Shown piece after piece: positions 8,305 to 17,226 of a stretch of DNA of 22,197 nt. The translations under genes and the position numbers were made by a program. Under the pieces are notes generated by a model, which saw only the letters and a list, made by a program, of their open reading frames with translations, ran no database searches and was not told where the DNA came from. Origin of the DNA: Nemertoderma westbladi (lineage: Eukaryota > Xenacoelomorpha > Nemertodermatida > Nemertodermatidae). Position 1 is the stretch's first letter; every line of letters begins with the position of its first letter. The stretch covers positions 1-22,197 of the forward strand of contig JAUCBJ010005054.1 of NCBI GenBank assembly GCA_032718475.1. The letters are read 5' to 3'.

Positions 8305-9314
8305 CACTGCCAATATCAAAGCTTAGAAGTGTCTATCATTCAACCTCCGGAGATAGCTGAAAGTGGTAAAGAGAGCCGCTTTGTCTAGTGGTTGAGTTGT
8401 ATTTCCCTTCCCCTGACCTATCTTACAACAACGATACTCCCCATAGGCTAATGTTAAATATGCAAAGTACACACTATTGGCTTTACTCAACATCTGGACA
8501 CATTAACTATACCATACGGTAAAGGTATCCCTGCTTGTGTAAAATAGGCCCGCCAACACGTTGACTGAGCCTCAACAAGTAGTTGGGATGCTAAGGCGTA
8601 ATCTGATTTTATTCGGATGTCAAACTTTTAATAATTTTATTTAAATTATTGCGCGAACTTTTTAGATCTAGCAATTTTACCATTTCCATGGTATAATAAA
8701 TATAATTTATAATTAATATTAATATCAATATGCCAAGAGGTTAAATTTATTACAAACCGCCACTAAACTCATAAGGGTCTGTTAATTCCTGTCTGTAGGA
8801 TGTTATGTCATTTATTTTTCGTAGCGGTAGCGATATGGATTGTGACATGTTGCGGAATCTGCTTGGAGAGTGTAATGTGCTTTGTGGGTGTTATATTTAA
8901 ATACGGAACTTGTGTGTTTCAGTAAAATACAGCATTCAACATCACAGTTTATCTTCAATATTACAGTTTATCTATGTCGGGAAGGGAGGGGGGGGGGGGG
9001 GGGGGGCAATGGCCCGAACGGATATTTAACTACACAATGAGATACAGCGTGTTAGGCAGTAAGTGGGCTGCTAGGAATAAGTGCAGGAATAAGTGCATGG
9101 GAATAAGTGGGAATCAGTTGAAGAGGGTCAAAGGGGATATAACTCGACATGCTACTAATTTATAAGTTTCACTTCGATTCATTGATTGATTTGGTTTGTG
9201 TTGCATTAAAATCAGATCCACTGAAAACATTAATAACCTGAAAATCAATGTATTTAATCAGTTACAAATATATATAGTTCACTACAAAATACAACAATTT
9301 TGTTACCGGTAACT
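8305..9314. other. Intergenic DNA with a 19-base G run
   Basis: No gene is recognised. It contains a G19 tract at 8988-9006. The short open frame from 8974 (63 codons) translates that tract as poly-Gly and resembles nothing known. 8371-8440 faintly resembles a tRNA-derived SINE head but is not convincing. An ATTAAA (minus strand, 9253-9258) lies about 60 bp past the zinc-finger stop and could serve as a polyadenylation signal. Confidence 0.4.
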
Positions 9315-9707
9315 TTAAGATTTATGAACAGAATTGATATGGGTGTTTAGGTAGCCTTGCCGACTGAATTCTTTATGACAATAACCGCACTTATGTTTGA
9401 TATCCTTATGTATAGAGTCGAAATGCCGTTTAAGGTCGTGTTTGTAACGGAATTCTTTATTACAATAACCGCACTTATGTTTGATATGTTTATGTATAGA
9501 GTCGACATGTTGTTTTAGTACGTGTTTGTAACTGAATTCTTTATTACAATAACCGCACTTATATTTAATATCTTGATGTATAGAGTCGACATGTTGTTTT
9601 AGTTTGTCTTTTTTAGCAAATGATTTTCCACAATCGGAGCAGCTATACTTCATGATACCTTTGTGGACAAAGTTAACGTGGGTGTTTAGACTACTTTGCC
9701 GGCTGAA
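9315..9707 (-). pseudogene. Downstream part of the zinc-finger gene beyond an in-frame stop
   Basis: The frame of the zinc-finger ORF stays open after the TAA at 9708-9710 for 130 codons, ending at TAA 9315-9317. It encodes the second half of finger 9 and fingers 10-13 (for example YSCSDCGKSFAKKDKLKQH and HKCGYCHKEFSRQGYLNTH). Other fingers at the stop position read CGYCNKEF with codon GAA, so a single G-to-T change explains the stop. The tail is therefore recently silenced, or is read only by read-through or splicing. Confidence 0.85.
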
Positions 9708-10820
9708 TTATTTATTACAATAACCGCACTTATGTTTTATATCTTTGTGAATGTATTCGATATGTTTTTTTAGTTCGACTTTTCTAGCAAATGATTTTCC
9801 ACAATGAAAACAGTTGAACTTGATATCTTTGTGGGAGTAGTTGATATGGGTGTTTAGATTCGATAGCTGACTGAATTCTTTATTACAATAACCGCACTTA
9901 TGTTTGATATCCTTATGTATAGAGTCGACATGTTGTTTTAGTTTGTCTTTTTTAGCAAATGATTTTCCACAATCGGAACAACTATACTTGATGATACCTT
10001 TGTGGGCAAAGTTAATGTGGGTGTTTAGATCTCCTTTCTGACTGAATCCTTTATGACAATAACTGCACTTATATTTAATATCTTGATGTATAGAGTCGAC
10101 ATGTTGTTTTAGTTTGTCTTTTGTAGCAAATGATTTTCCACAATCGAAACAGTTGTACTTGATATCTTTATGAAAGTAGTTCACATGGGTGTTTAGACTC
10201 CTTTGCTGGCTGAATTCTTTATTACAATAACCGCACTTATGTTTGATATCTTTATGGGTAGCGTCAACATGCTTCTTTACATAATTTTTTATTTTAAACA
10301 ATTTCTCACAATAATCGCATTTATACTTATTCTCTACGTCTTTATGAACGGATTCTATATGTCTATCTAAATTTCCTTTGTTATTAAATAATTCATTGCA
10401 ATGCAAACAGGAACTGGTGTCTGAAGAAGATACCAACTCCCCAACAGTTTCATTAGAACTACCGGACTCTGTTGTTGCACAACTGATTGTTGGTTCTGTA
10501 CCTTCAGTTCCAATGGGCCTATCATACGAACAGTCTGCGCTGTCATTTTCCCGTTTTTCAACAATAAAAGAATCTCCAGATGGTTCATAAGAAATATCTT
10601 CGTCATCTAGTACAGGGACAACATCTACTCTACCGAACAAATTGTTGTGATCTTCGATGGGAGATGATCCGTAAACGCACTTCCCTTGATTAACATCAAG
10701 ATAATAGGGGGTGGAGTCTGTTGGTTCTCCCTTTATAATCATAGAATCTGTTTGTTCTTTCTTTATAACTATACCGGCACCAGATGATTTCTCTTTCAAT
10801 AAATTTATATGTTGATCCAT
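9708..10820 (-). CDS. C2H2 zinc-finger protein, truncated by a nonsense codon
   Basis: The first true ATG is at 10820 (MDQHINLLKEK); two codons upstream only a TTG extends the frame. The product is 370 residues. Residues 1-140 are acidic and low in structure, with two sumoylation-type motifs, IKKE (19-22) and IKGE (29-32). From about residue 140 there are eight complete C-x2-C-x12-H-x4-H fingers and the start of a ninth, which ends at CGYCNK. Linkers are KDIKHK/KDIKYK rather than TGEKP. Two finger types alternate (CGYCNKEFS...NTH and CFDCGKSFA...KQH), showing expansion by 54-residue blocks. Such proteins bind DNA or RNA in the nucleus; the target cannot be inferred. There is no intron and no recognised effector domain (KRAB, BTB, ZAD). 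It could be a functional short form or a young pseudogene. Confidence 0.85.
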   Translation of the reverse strand: MDQHINLLKEKSSGAGIVIKKEQTDSMIIKGEPTDSTPYYLDVNQGKCVYGSSPIEDHNNLFGRVDVVPVLDDEDISYEPSGDSFIVEKRENDSADCSYDRPIGTEGTEPTISCATTESGSSNETVGELVSSSDTSSCLHCNELFNNKGNLDRHIESVHKDVENKYKCDYCEKLFKIKNYVKKHVDATHKDIKHKCGYCNKEFSQQRSLNTHVNYFHKDIKYNCFDCGKSFATKDKLKQHVDSIHQDIKYKCSYCHKGFSQKGDLNTHINFAHKGIIKYSCSDCGKSFAKKDKLKQHVDSIHKDIKHKCGYCNKEFSQLSNLNTHINYSHKDIKFNCFHCGKSFARKVELKKHIEYIHKDIKHKCGYCNK

Positions 10821-11059
10821 TATCAAATCTTCAATAAATATTAATCAATAAATTAAATACAGGTGGCAGTAGTTTTAGGTATGTTAAGCTCTTCACTAAT
10901 ATAAATTTCATGCGATGTAAATATAATAAATAGATTATATAAGGGCGTTCAAAAGTTGCATGTCGCTGTACGGAATGGAACATGTTATAGTGACAGTGAC
11001 AAGCAAATGGAACCAAAAGAAAACTATCACTACTACAGTACCTGTACCAGCAGTACCTA
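10821..11059. other. Upstream region of the zinc-finger gene
   Basis: AT-rich, with AATAAATATTAATCAATAAATT immediately upstream of the ATG in plus orientation. 10945-10966 (GGCGTTCAAAAGTTGCATGT) is an inverted match to 3028-3049. No TATA box can be assigned with confidence. Confidence 0.35.
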
Positions 11060-11277
11060 CAGTACCAGTACGATTCGAGAGTAAAGGTTTAGGTGATTTA
11101 TTAAATATGTTATTGGCGATTCAATTAAAGAGACAGAGTGTGCTACGTACGGTCGCGGTTGTATGAAACTACGAAAGTTCCTATGTAGCAAACTTCGCCC
11201 GCGTTTGAAGTAATTAATTACCGGTACCTAATACTTAAAACAAAAACTCAAGTTCGCGTAGCTGATTATGAAACTGT
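11060..11277 (+). repeat. Dispersed repeat, copy B (empty site)
   Basis: The second copy of the repeat at 3370-3803, in the same orientation. It lacks the 150-bp insertion: 11225-11237 reads TACCTAATACTTA uninterrupted. It also lacks about 25 bases that copy A has upstream of AGTAATTAATTACCGG. Confidence 0.85.
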
Positions 11278-11350
11278 AACCTGTAAAGCTAGTCGCTACA
11301 GACATTGTCAATACTGCTAACTTTGAAGGTCGTTTTCGCTTGGTTGCTAT

Positions 11351-11752
11351 GGGGCCGTCCAAGTATGACGTCAGCACTTTAGGGGGGGGAGGGGGGTTGG
11401 GAAAATCTGATGACGTGCTGATGATGGGAGGGGAGGGGGTCAGCCAAAATCTGACGTCAGCATATATTCATTTATAGGTGCTAGAAGAGATATAGCAGAA
11501 GAGTAAATAGCTTGCCTATTTTAATTGTTCGAAGCCCGCGGATGCCGGAGGCCCGTAGCACGACCTTCTGTTTCAGATTAATCCTAAGCTAATGATTGTT
11601 AGATGATAATATAATAGTTTATTACAAAATTTTTTTTTAATCTGATTTAGGGGGGGGGGGGGGGTCAACGCCTATCTGATGACATCTGATTTAGGGGAGG
11701 GAGGGGGTCAACATTTTGGGGAAAAGTGCAGACGTCATACTTGGACGGCCCC
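11351..11752. mobile_element. 402-bp MITE with perfect 22-bp inverted ends and TAT duplication
   Basis: The ends start GGGGCCGTCCAAGTATGACG on both strands and match for 22 bp, then continue after one mismatch with GCACTTT. TAT flanks both sides (11348-11350, 11753-11755). The inside is G-rich near both ends (G8-A-G6 at 11382-11396; G15 at 11650-11664) with repeated CTGATGACGT/CTGATTTAGG words. No ORF is present, so it is non-autonomous. The superfamily is uncertain; a 3-bp duplication fits several cut-and-paste families. Confidence 0.88.
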
Positions 11753-11982
11753 TATGGTATTTTCAAAAAACTAAATATGCCATTAACTTCATCATATCAA
11801 AAATAGTAATCTTCAATAAATTTTAACTAATCATATCTACAGATATACTATAAGAGCTGTTGCTATGGCAGTTTCCTCCGTTGCTATGTTTAAGACCCTC
11901 TAAAAAATCAGCTCAACCGTTTGGTGAAGTCTACCCAATTTGTTATAATGTCCGATATCAGTACTAAACATCTATATGGGGC

Positions 11983-12040
11983 TGGGGTAGCTCAGTCGTA
12001 TAAAAACACTTTACAGGGTCATAGACTGGAGCCTGTATTA
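11983..12040 (+). repeat. Degenerate tRNA-derived SINE head or tRNA-like relic
   Basis: GGGGTAGCTCAGTCGTA (11984-12000) looks like the 5' arm and A box of a tRNA-derived SINE. GGTCATAGACTGGAGCC (12017-12033) looks like a mutated T-arm/B box (usual form GGTTCGAGCC). The A-to-B distance is about 33 bp, shorter than in an intact tRNA, so the anticodon region is partly lost. It is not a functional tRNA. Confidence 0.4.
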
Positions 12041-12904
12041 CATATAGAAACACCTAGATTTATAAACATTGAGGCAGAAAACAACAGTTGGACATTTTTT
12101 TTACCGACGAAAATACGAAATTAAACATCATGATTATTTAAATATTTCCGTTGCTATGTTAACCCGAGCGGGTTTTATAAATTGCAGAAATAGATAACAA
12201 TTCAACCAGTATGTAGGAGTGTGGAACAATTCAACCAGTGTGGATACACTGCGATGTACCGGTACTAAACTAGACTTTAAATGATACCGCCTGAACTCTG
12301 AAACTGCAAGCTTGACGATGAGTAGGTGTGGCATTCAAGGCGATAAATGCTCCGTTAGATGGAAACCACAATGAGACTAAACGACAAAACGAAGTTTGGA
12401 CTTCGTCGTCTTCATTCTGAGTTTATTGGACATCAGTCTTCCATTCCGGGTTTATTTGGACTCGGCGACTTTGTTCTCGGGTTTACTTTTACTCCATGTG
12501 CACCTGCCATATTAATGTTCCACCGAGCATTTTTCGCCGCCACATCGTATTCATCGTGAAGCCTTCAGTTAGTCGGAATCGTTAATATGAGTAGTCTAGT
12601 CTAGTACAGTAGTACCGGTACAACGCAGTGCATTCTACTGAAGTACTGGCTAAATTGTTATCAATTCTGAAATTTAAAACTCCTTAAAGTTTAAAACTCC
12701 TGGCAACGAACGGTACGGCAACGGTAGTTAACTATGTCGTTTTCGTTTGAATTTTCGCTAAACAAAGTAGCAAAGCATAGTTTCTGCCTCATTTTTAATA
12801 AATCTAGGTGTTTCGAGATGTTTCCGGCCTTTATCAAACTCGTTGTTTATTCTAGCTGTAGATGCTTCCAGGTATTAGAACGTTTGAACGACAATTCAGC
12901 CATT

Positions 12905-12975
12905 AATTATCGGGTATAACTTTTCGCCGTATCCGTATCCGTATGCATTTGCCGTATCCGTATGCACATACGCGT
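12905..12975 (-). repeat. CCGTATCCGTATCCG repeat, inverted relative to 4924-5010
   Basis: GGGTATAACTTTTCGCCGTA and CCGTATGCATTTGCCGTATC match the reverse complement of the earlier copy with few mismatches. The palindromic CATACGCGTATG core at 4940 is only half present here. Confidence 0.75.
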
Positions 12976-13299
12976 GGATTCCTATGGAGAATAATCCGTA
13001 TGTGATTTTAAAGATTAGGCATTGCGGACCAGTAAGAAGTGCACAACACACATGCAGTGCAGACTGAAGACAGGTAGACCTACTTAAAGCTAAGTGATTT
13101 AAAGAGTGTGGCTGCCGCTAACCTATGTCAAATAAACATTGTAGGTCCAGGATGAGTATGACAGATGATGTCCTTCAGTCCCGCTGTGTTGCACTCGCTG
13201 ACACGTGGTTTGACTAACTGGCACTAGGTTGGTTTTGTTGGCACTTTGGCTGCATAGGGCCTGCTATGGTCAACTAAATACTGGCCCCGATTATATATT

Positions 13300-13934
13300 A
13301 CTACTACTGTACTACTACGTCGAGAGAACTCGGACAGTGGAAATGAGATCCTTCCAGGCTTCCCGATTCTCTATAGTTGTCGCAATTTCGTTTCTCCCAA
13401 GTTCGGTATCCCTTTCAAGTTGATCTATATATGTTATGGCCGGTCGTCCACGACTACGCTTTCCATGAGTTGGTTGCCAGAAAAGTAGATCTGGTATGAC
13501 CTCGTCTTTACTTCGCCAGCAGTGCCCACTGAATCTTAATCTGCGTTCACAGAAGGTGGTTGATACAGGTGGTATTGTACCATAAAGCTCGGCGGTTTGT
13601 CATGTGTTGTCTCCAGCTGATGTTTAGGGCTGCCCTTAGTAGTCTTGTGTAGCAACCATCAATTCGTTGTTCAAGTGATTTAGTCAGTGTCCAGGTCTCA
13701 CCCCCATATAAAAATACACTTTCCACTGTGGCTCGAAAGAACTTAGTCTTCAGGTGCCTGGAGAGATCTGATTTCCAGATGGTATCCATTTTTGATAGAG
13801 CTACCCAAGCCTTTGCTTTCCTAACTTCTATGTCCTTTTTGCTACTCCCCTATCCATGATCCAAGGTACTGGAAGTCATCGACCTTCCTTAGTTGATTAT
13901 TATCAATGGTTGTCAAGTTTCCATCAACATTAAA
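13300..13934 (-). mobile_element. 5'-truncated LINE fragment, copy 1
   Basis: Nearly identical to 16864-17434. On the minus strand it covers the C-terminal end of the reverse-transcriptase ORF and ends in a (GTA)n-type tail (13300-13318). Homology stops at 13934, the expected 5' truncation. The 80-codon frame at 13547-13789 reads WKSDLSRHLKTKFFRATVES, FLYGGETWTLTKSLEQRI and RLLRAALNISWRQHM, the typical post-RT region. One-base insertions near 13598 and 13847 relative to the other copy break the frame. It retains about 60 bp (13650-13710) that the other copy has lost. Confidence 0.88.
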
Positions 13935-14150
13935 CCTTGTTTTGGCTCTTTGCCATCTGAGTAGCATGGCGGTAGCCATGCGGTAGCCATTACATGAATT
14001 CCAGAATACCTATATCAGAGGGGGTGTCATGCTGTCATATGGATACTCATGGAGGCGGATGGTCTGACTCTTCCATGGCGACGAAAGCAGGTCGCGACCC
14101 CCTTATCCCTCACATCCAATGCCAATCCAGCCAATCATGTACTCCATCTA
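13935..14150. other. Flank between the LINE fragment and the CAGT element
   Basis: Contains the local repeat GCGGTAGCCATGCGGTAGCCAT. It is open in the frame that would join the EEF2KMT frame if the CAGT element were absent, but the translation does not look like that family, so it is more likely 5' flank. Confidence 0.35.
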
Positions 14151-14284
14151 CAGTCCCGCTCACCAACAGAGTGCCATCGGATCCGATCGGATCCAACACA
14201 CTCCGACAGCTTCAAACAAGCACAATGCTAACCTACGGAGATTTAGTACTGTTTGATTCTGTTGGAGAAAATATTTCCAACAAG

Positions 14285-14462
14285 TTTAGTCTGTTGGAGC
14301 CCATCTGAATCTGTCTGAAATCCGTCTGAAAGTGTTTGAAATTTCTGTTGGATGTTGTTGGAAGCTATCTGAAGTTGTTTGAAGTTGTCTGAAGTTGTCT
14401 GAAACTGTTTGAAGTTGTCTGAAGATGTTTGACGCCATCGGAATTTGTTGGAATTTGCCAAT
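14285..14462 (+). repeat. 10-bp subterminal tandem repeats, left
   Basis: Consecutive units of TGAAGTTGTT, TGAAGTTGTC, TGAAACTGTT type run from about 14300 to 14458 at close to 10-bp spacing. Confidence 0.85.
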
Positions 14463-15186
14463 GCTTTACAAAAGCGTAGTTCATTAACGAAATGTCAATC
14501 ACTTTAACTCTCAATTTGAAGTGATTGTGAGGGTGTGCTATTGTCAATTATAAACCGAAACAAAGATTTGTTTCATTTAACAATTTTTATTTACATAATT
14601 ATGTCGTTAATTATATCAATTAATTAACTAGAATGCATAAACGAATAATAAATTCCTATAATATAAATTCCGATAAATGAATATAATAACACCAACACGT
14701 TTTTAATTCCTTAATTTAATTAGAAATGTAAATAATGCTATAAATATATTAGTTTCTTTGACGTAGGGCACTAAATACTGCACATAAACAGATATAAACA
14801 CAAACAGATTAAGCAAACAGAAATATAATTACAATGAGTGAAAAAAATATTTTTGGTTAATTTTATTAGTTGTGTTGAAAGAGCATCGAAATGAAAAGGT
14901 TTGCACGTAATACTTCTAGCCCAACTATTTTTTCGCGCACCTACCCTATTTGAGTAAATTACATTCACACACTCAAACCGACCTCACTAATGGGCTGTTC
15001 CTTCAGGTCAGCTTAAGTTACAGTGGGAATGTTCAAGGGCGCCGCCAGTGGCCAGTCCACTCTGTCGTTATTGTGGCTTTATGAATGGAGTTCCTTTAGT
15101 AGTTTCAAACGCTTTCATTCTATCTGCGCGCAAGAAGATGGGAGTTGAGTTGGGGTTGCGGTTGAGTGTGGGTGGAGTGATTGACA

Positions 15187-15303
15187 GGTTGTTGGAAGTT
15201 GTCTGATTCTGTTTGAAACTGTCTGAATCTGTTTGAAACTGTCTGAATCTGTTTGAAGTTGTTGGACTGTTGGAGTTTGTCTGAAAGTGTTTGAAGCTGT
15301 TGG
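15187..15303 (+). repeat. 10-bp subterminal tandem repeats, right
   Basis: Units of TGAAACTGTC, TGAATCTGTT, TGAAGTTGTT type in the same orientation as the left array, not inverted, although the outer ends are inverted. Confidence 0.85.
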
Positions 15304-15362
15304 ATCCGATCGGTTCAGATCGGATCCGATGGCACTCTGTTGGTGAGCTGGACTGTATATCA

Positions 15363-16329
15363 ATGTTAACGAAACACTTCCTTTCTATGAGGCCGTTGTC
15401 GGTAATATTTAAAGACGTCATCAATATCCATAGCAACGGCGACGCATCGGCACAGGGCACTATACTGAAACTAACGGTGGACCACCCAATAGCGAAGGAA
15501 TTCCCACCCTCGAGAACTTATCTTATAAACTTCCTCAAGTTTCTCTTTAATAATGTTACCGAAGTTAGCGACATGGTGTATGAAAGATTCTCTCCGCTTA
15601 TGGCTCAACCCGATTCGCAGACCAACTGCTTCTGGACTTACGTTTTACCCTGCGACTGCTGCGTGACTATTCGCGAGAACGTTGTCACCCTATCTGGGGG
15701 AACTACCGGTTTGGTTAGCTGGCCAGCGGGTTTCTCGCTGACGGAATGGTTGAGTGCACGACTCCATCTAACGGACGGTAATAGAATCCTAGAGTTGGGA
15801 TGCGGCGCGGGTTTGTCCGGTATAATTACGTGTATGACGTCACTTCCTGCGGGGTACACGTTTACGGAGTGCGAGCTTAAACGTTCTGGACAATTTACGC
15901 GAGAATATTCGCATTAACTGCCTCAACTCAAAGGCTTTTCAATGCAAACAGAATCATCAGCTTCAAAAGGATTACATTAGAGTGCAGCCCCTTGATTGGA
16001 GTTTGTCTAATTGCGATCAAGCGGTTGACAGATGTATACGATATTATTGTCGCCACTGATGTGACCTTTGACCCCGAGAGTCTACCAGGTCTAGTTAACC
16101 TACTCCATATTATCTGTTATCAACCAGCAACTCAGCCAATCCATCTCGCTGCGCTTATATTTCTTGCACTATTAGAAATCCAACTACTCATACATTGTTT
16201 ACTCAGTTGCTGGACAACGCCGGTCTTATTACTGTTTACGAAAACATTGACAGACCCGAGTTGTTCTATTACGACAGGAATCAACAATTTGCTGTCCTTA
16301 ACATAAAAATGAGCTTCCCTTTCAAATAA
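15363..16329 (+). pseudogene. EEF2KMT: EEF2KMT/FAM86-type protein-lysine methyltransferase pseudogene
   Basis: Family members methylate a lysine of elongation factor 2 in the cytoplasm, using S-adenosylmethionine. The first ATG outside the upstream element is at 15363 (MLTKHFLSMRPLSV). The frame shows the family's N-terminal domain (KLTVDHPIAKEFPPSRTYL), then GTTGLVSWPAGFSLTEWL, and the SAM-binding motif I ILELGCGAGLSG. Three frameshifts follow. After TFTECELK an extra base near 15882 moves the frame to VLDNLRENIRINCLNS; near 16031-16040 it moves to DIIVATDVTFDPESLPGLV; near 16115 it moves to the C-terminus with RCAYISCTIRNPTTHTLFTQ and ends at TAA 16327-16329. About 322 codons total fits the usual length of roughly 330. 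There is no intron, so it could be a retrocopy, but no poly(A) tail is seen. Sequencing errors are a less likely explanation for three shifts in 240 bp. Confidence 0.88.
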
Positions 16330-16665
16330 TATTTCTGCAAATTTTGTTATTCTGTATATATAGGGTGAGTGAGGGAGACTTGAGAGTTATAATCGCTCTA
16401 AATAACAGATAAATAAATTTTTCAATGCCGTTTTAACTTTTTTAAATTACATTTATGATTGCTACTGTATCATTATGTGAGAGTTTGAGATTTTAAACTC
16501 TTAAACTTTTTTTATTAAACCAATTATACGTATTTTCGAAAAAGCGTCAAGTCTCCCTCAATGGGGGGAGACTTGACACCTAGGGTGGGAGACTTGAACC
16601 CCACCTCGCATACTTGTAAATTCGTTCAAAAATGCAGAGGAAGTGTAATAATTACATGTTCAACA
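16330..16665. other. Downstream of EEF2KMT copy; GGGAGACTTGA motifs
   Basis: No gene is present. GGGAGACTTGA occurs at about 16372, 16566 and 16587, and inverted at 16547-16557. 16546-16557 and 16566-16577 form a perfect 12-bp hairpin (GTCAAGTCTCCC) with an 8-nt loop. AATAAA at about 16411 could be a fossil polyadenylation signal for the upstream gene. Confidence 0.55.
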
Positions 16666-16835
16666 TGTCTATTTTCTAGTAGAGCAAAAAAAAATTCAAA
16701 AAATGCGATTGTTAAATTGTTAAAATATTAATCCAAAATTTTATACAAATTGTCTATTTTCTAGTAGAGCAAAAAAAAATTCAAAAAATGCTATTGTTAA
16801 ATTGTTAAAATATTAATCCAAAATTTTATACAAAT
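16666..16835 (+). repeat. Recent 85-bp tandem duplication
   Basis: 16666-16750 and 16751-16835 are 85 bp each and differ at one base by eye (GCGATT versus GCTATT). Each begins TGTCTATTTTCTAGTAGAGC and is AT-rich with a short poly-A tract. Confidence 0.93.
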
Positions 16836-16878
16836 TTAGGTGGTCGTTCACATGGTTCTCCCAACTACTACTACAGTA

Positions 16879-17226
16879 CTAGGTCGAGCGAACTCGGACA
16901 GTGGAAATGAGATCCTTCCAGGCTTCCCGATTCTCCATAGTTGTCGCAATTTCGTTTCTCCCAAGTTCAGTATCCCTTTCAAGTTGATCTATATATGTTA
17001 TGGCAGGTCGTCCACGACTACGCTTTCCATGAGTTGGTTGCCAGAGAAGTAGATCTGGTATGACCTCGTCTTTACTTCGCCAGCAGTGCCCACTGAATCT
17101 TAATCTGCGTTCACGAAGGGTGGTTGATACAGGTGGTATTGTACCATAAAGCTCGGTGTTTGTCATGTGTTGACTCCAGTTAATGTTTAGGGCTGCCCTT
17201 AGTAGTCTTGTCCGTATAAAAATCAC
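16879..17226 (-). pseudogene. LINE post-RT C-terminal region
   Basis: Continues the same protein after the deletion: RLLRAALNINWSQHMTN, LRERRLRFSGHCWRSKDEVI, LLWQPTHGKRSRGRPAITYI, then QLERDTELGRNEI to the stop at 16879. This is the conserved tail of this LINE type and matches the equivalent of 13300-13620 with few changes. Confidence 0.85.

Larger units (their letters stand above)
11753..13299. other. Intergenic DNA with repeat fragments
   Basis: No gene is recognised. GTTGCTATG words recur at about 11862, 11880 and 12151. ACAATTCAACCAGT is duplicated at about 12197 and 12229. 12400-12500 holds loose repeats of GGGTTTATTTGGACT. 12658-12715 is a direct copy of part of 4552-4600, and 12905-12975 is an inverted copy of 4924-5010. 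The short open frames are not family-like. Confidence 0.4.
14151..15355. mobile_element. 1205-bp CAGT-ended inverted-repeat element at a TA site
   Basis: The termini are CAGTCC(CG/AG)CTCACCAACAG on both strands, continuing as AGTGCCATCGGATCCGATC and, after gaps, to AGCTTCAAACA (about 65 bp). TA flanks both sides (14149-14150, 15356-15357). TA duplication and CAGT ends are the hallmarks of Tc1/mariner-type elements. Inside, both subterminal regions carry arrays of 10-bp repeats, and the centre is AT-rich with no transposase. It is non-autonomous. Confidence 0.85.

Noticed and set aside
8371-8440. A possible tRNA-derived SINE (TTGTCTAGTGGTTGAG resembling an A box).
   Set aside because: No convincing B box; the nearest candidate CGATACTCC is poor and no flanking duplication is visible.
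8974-9165. A 63-codon frame beginning MSGREGGGGGG.
   Set aside because: It is driven by a G19 homopolymer and the remainder has no family resemblance.
14243-14461. Minus-strand frames rich in Asn/Phe/Lys/Gln/Ser across the 10-bp repeats, also at 15068-15460.
   Set aside because: A 10-bp repeat read in three frames gives a periodic peptide; it lies in a non-autonomous element.
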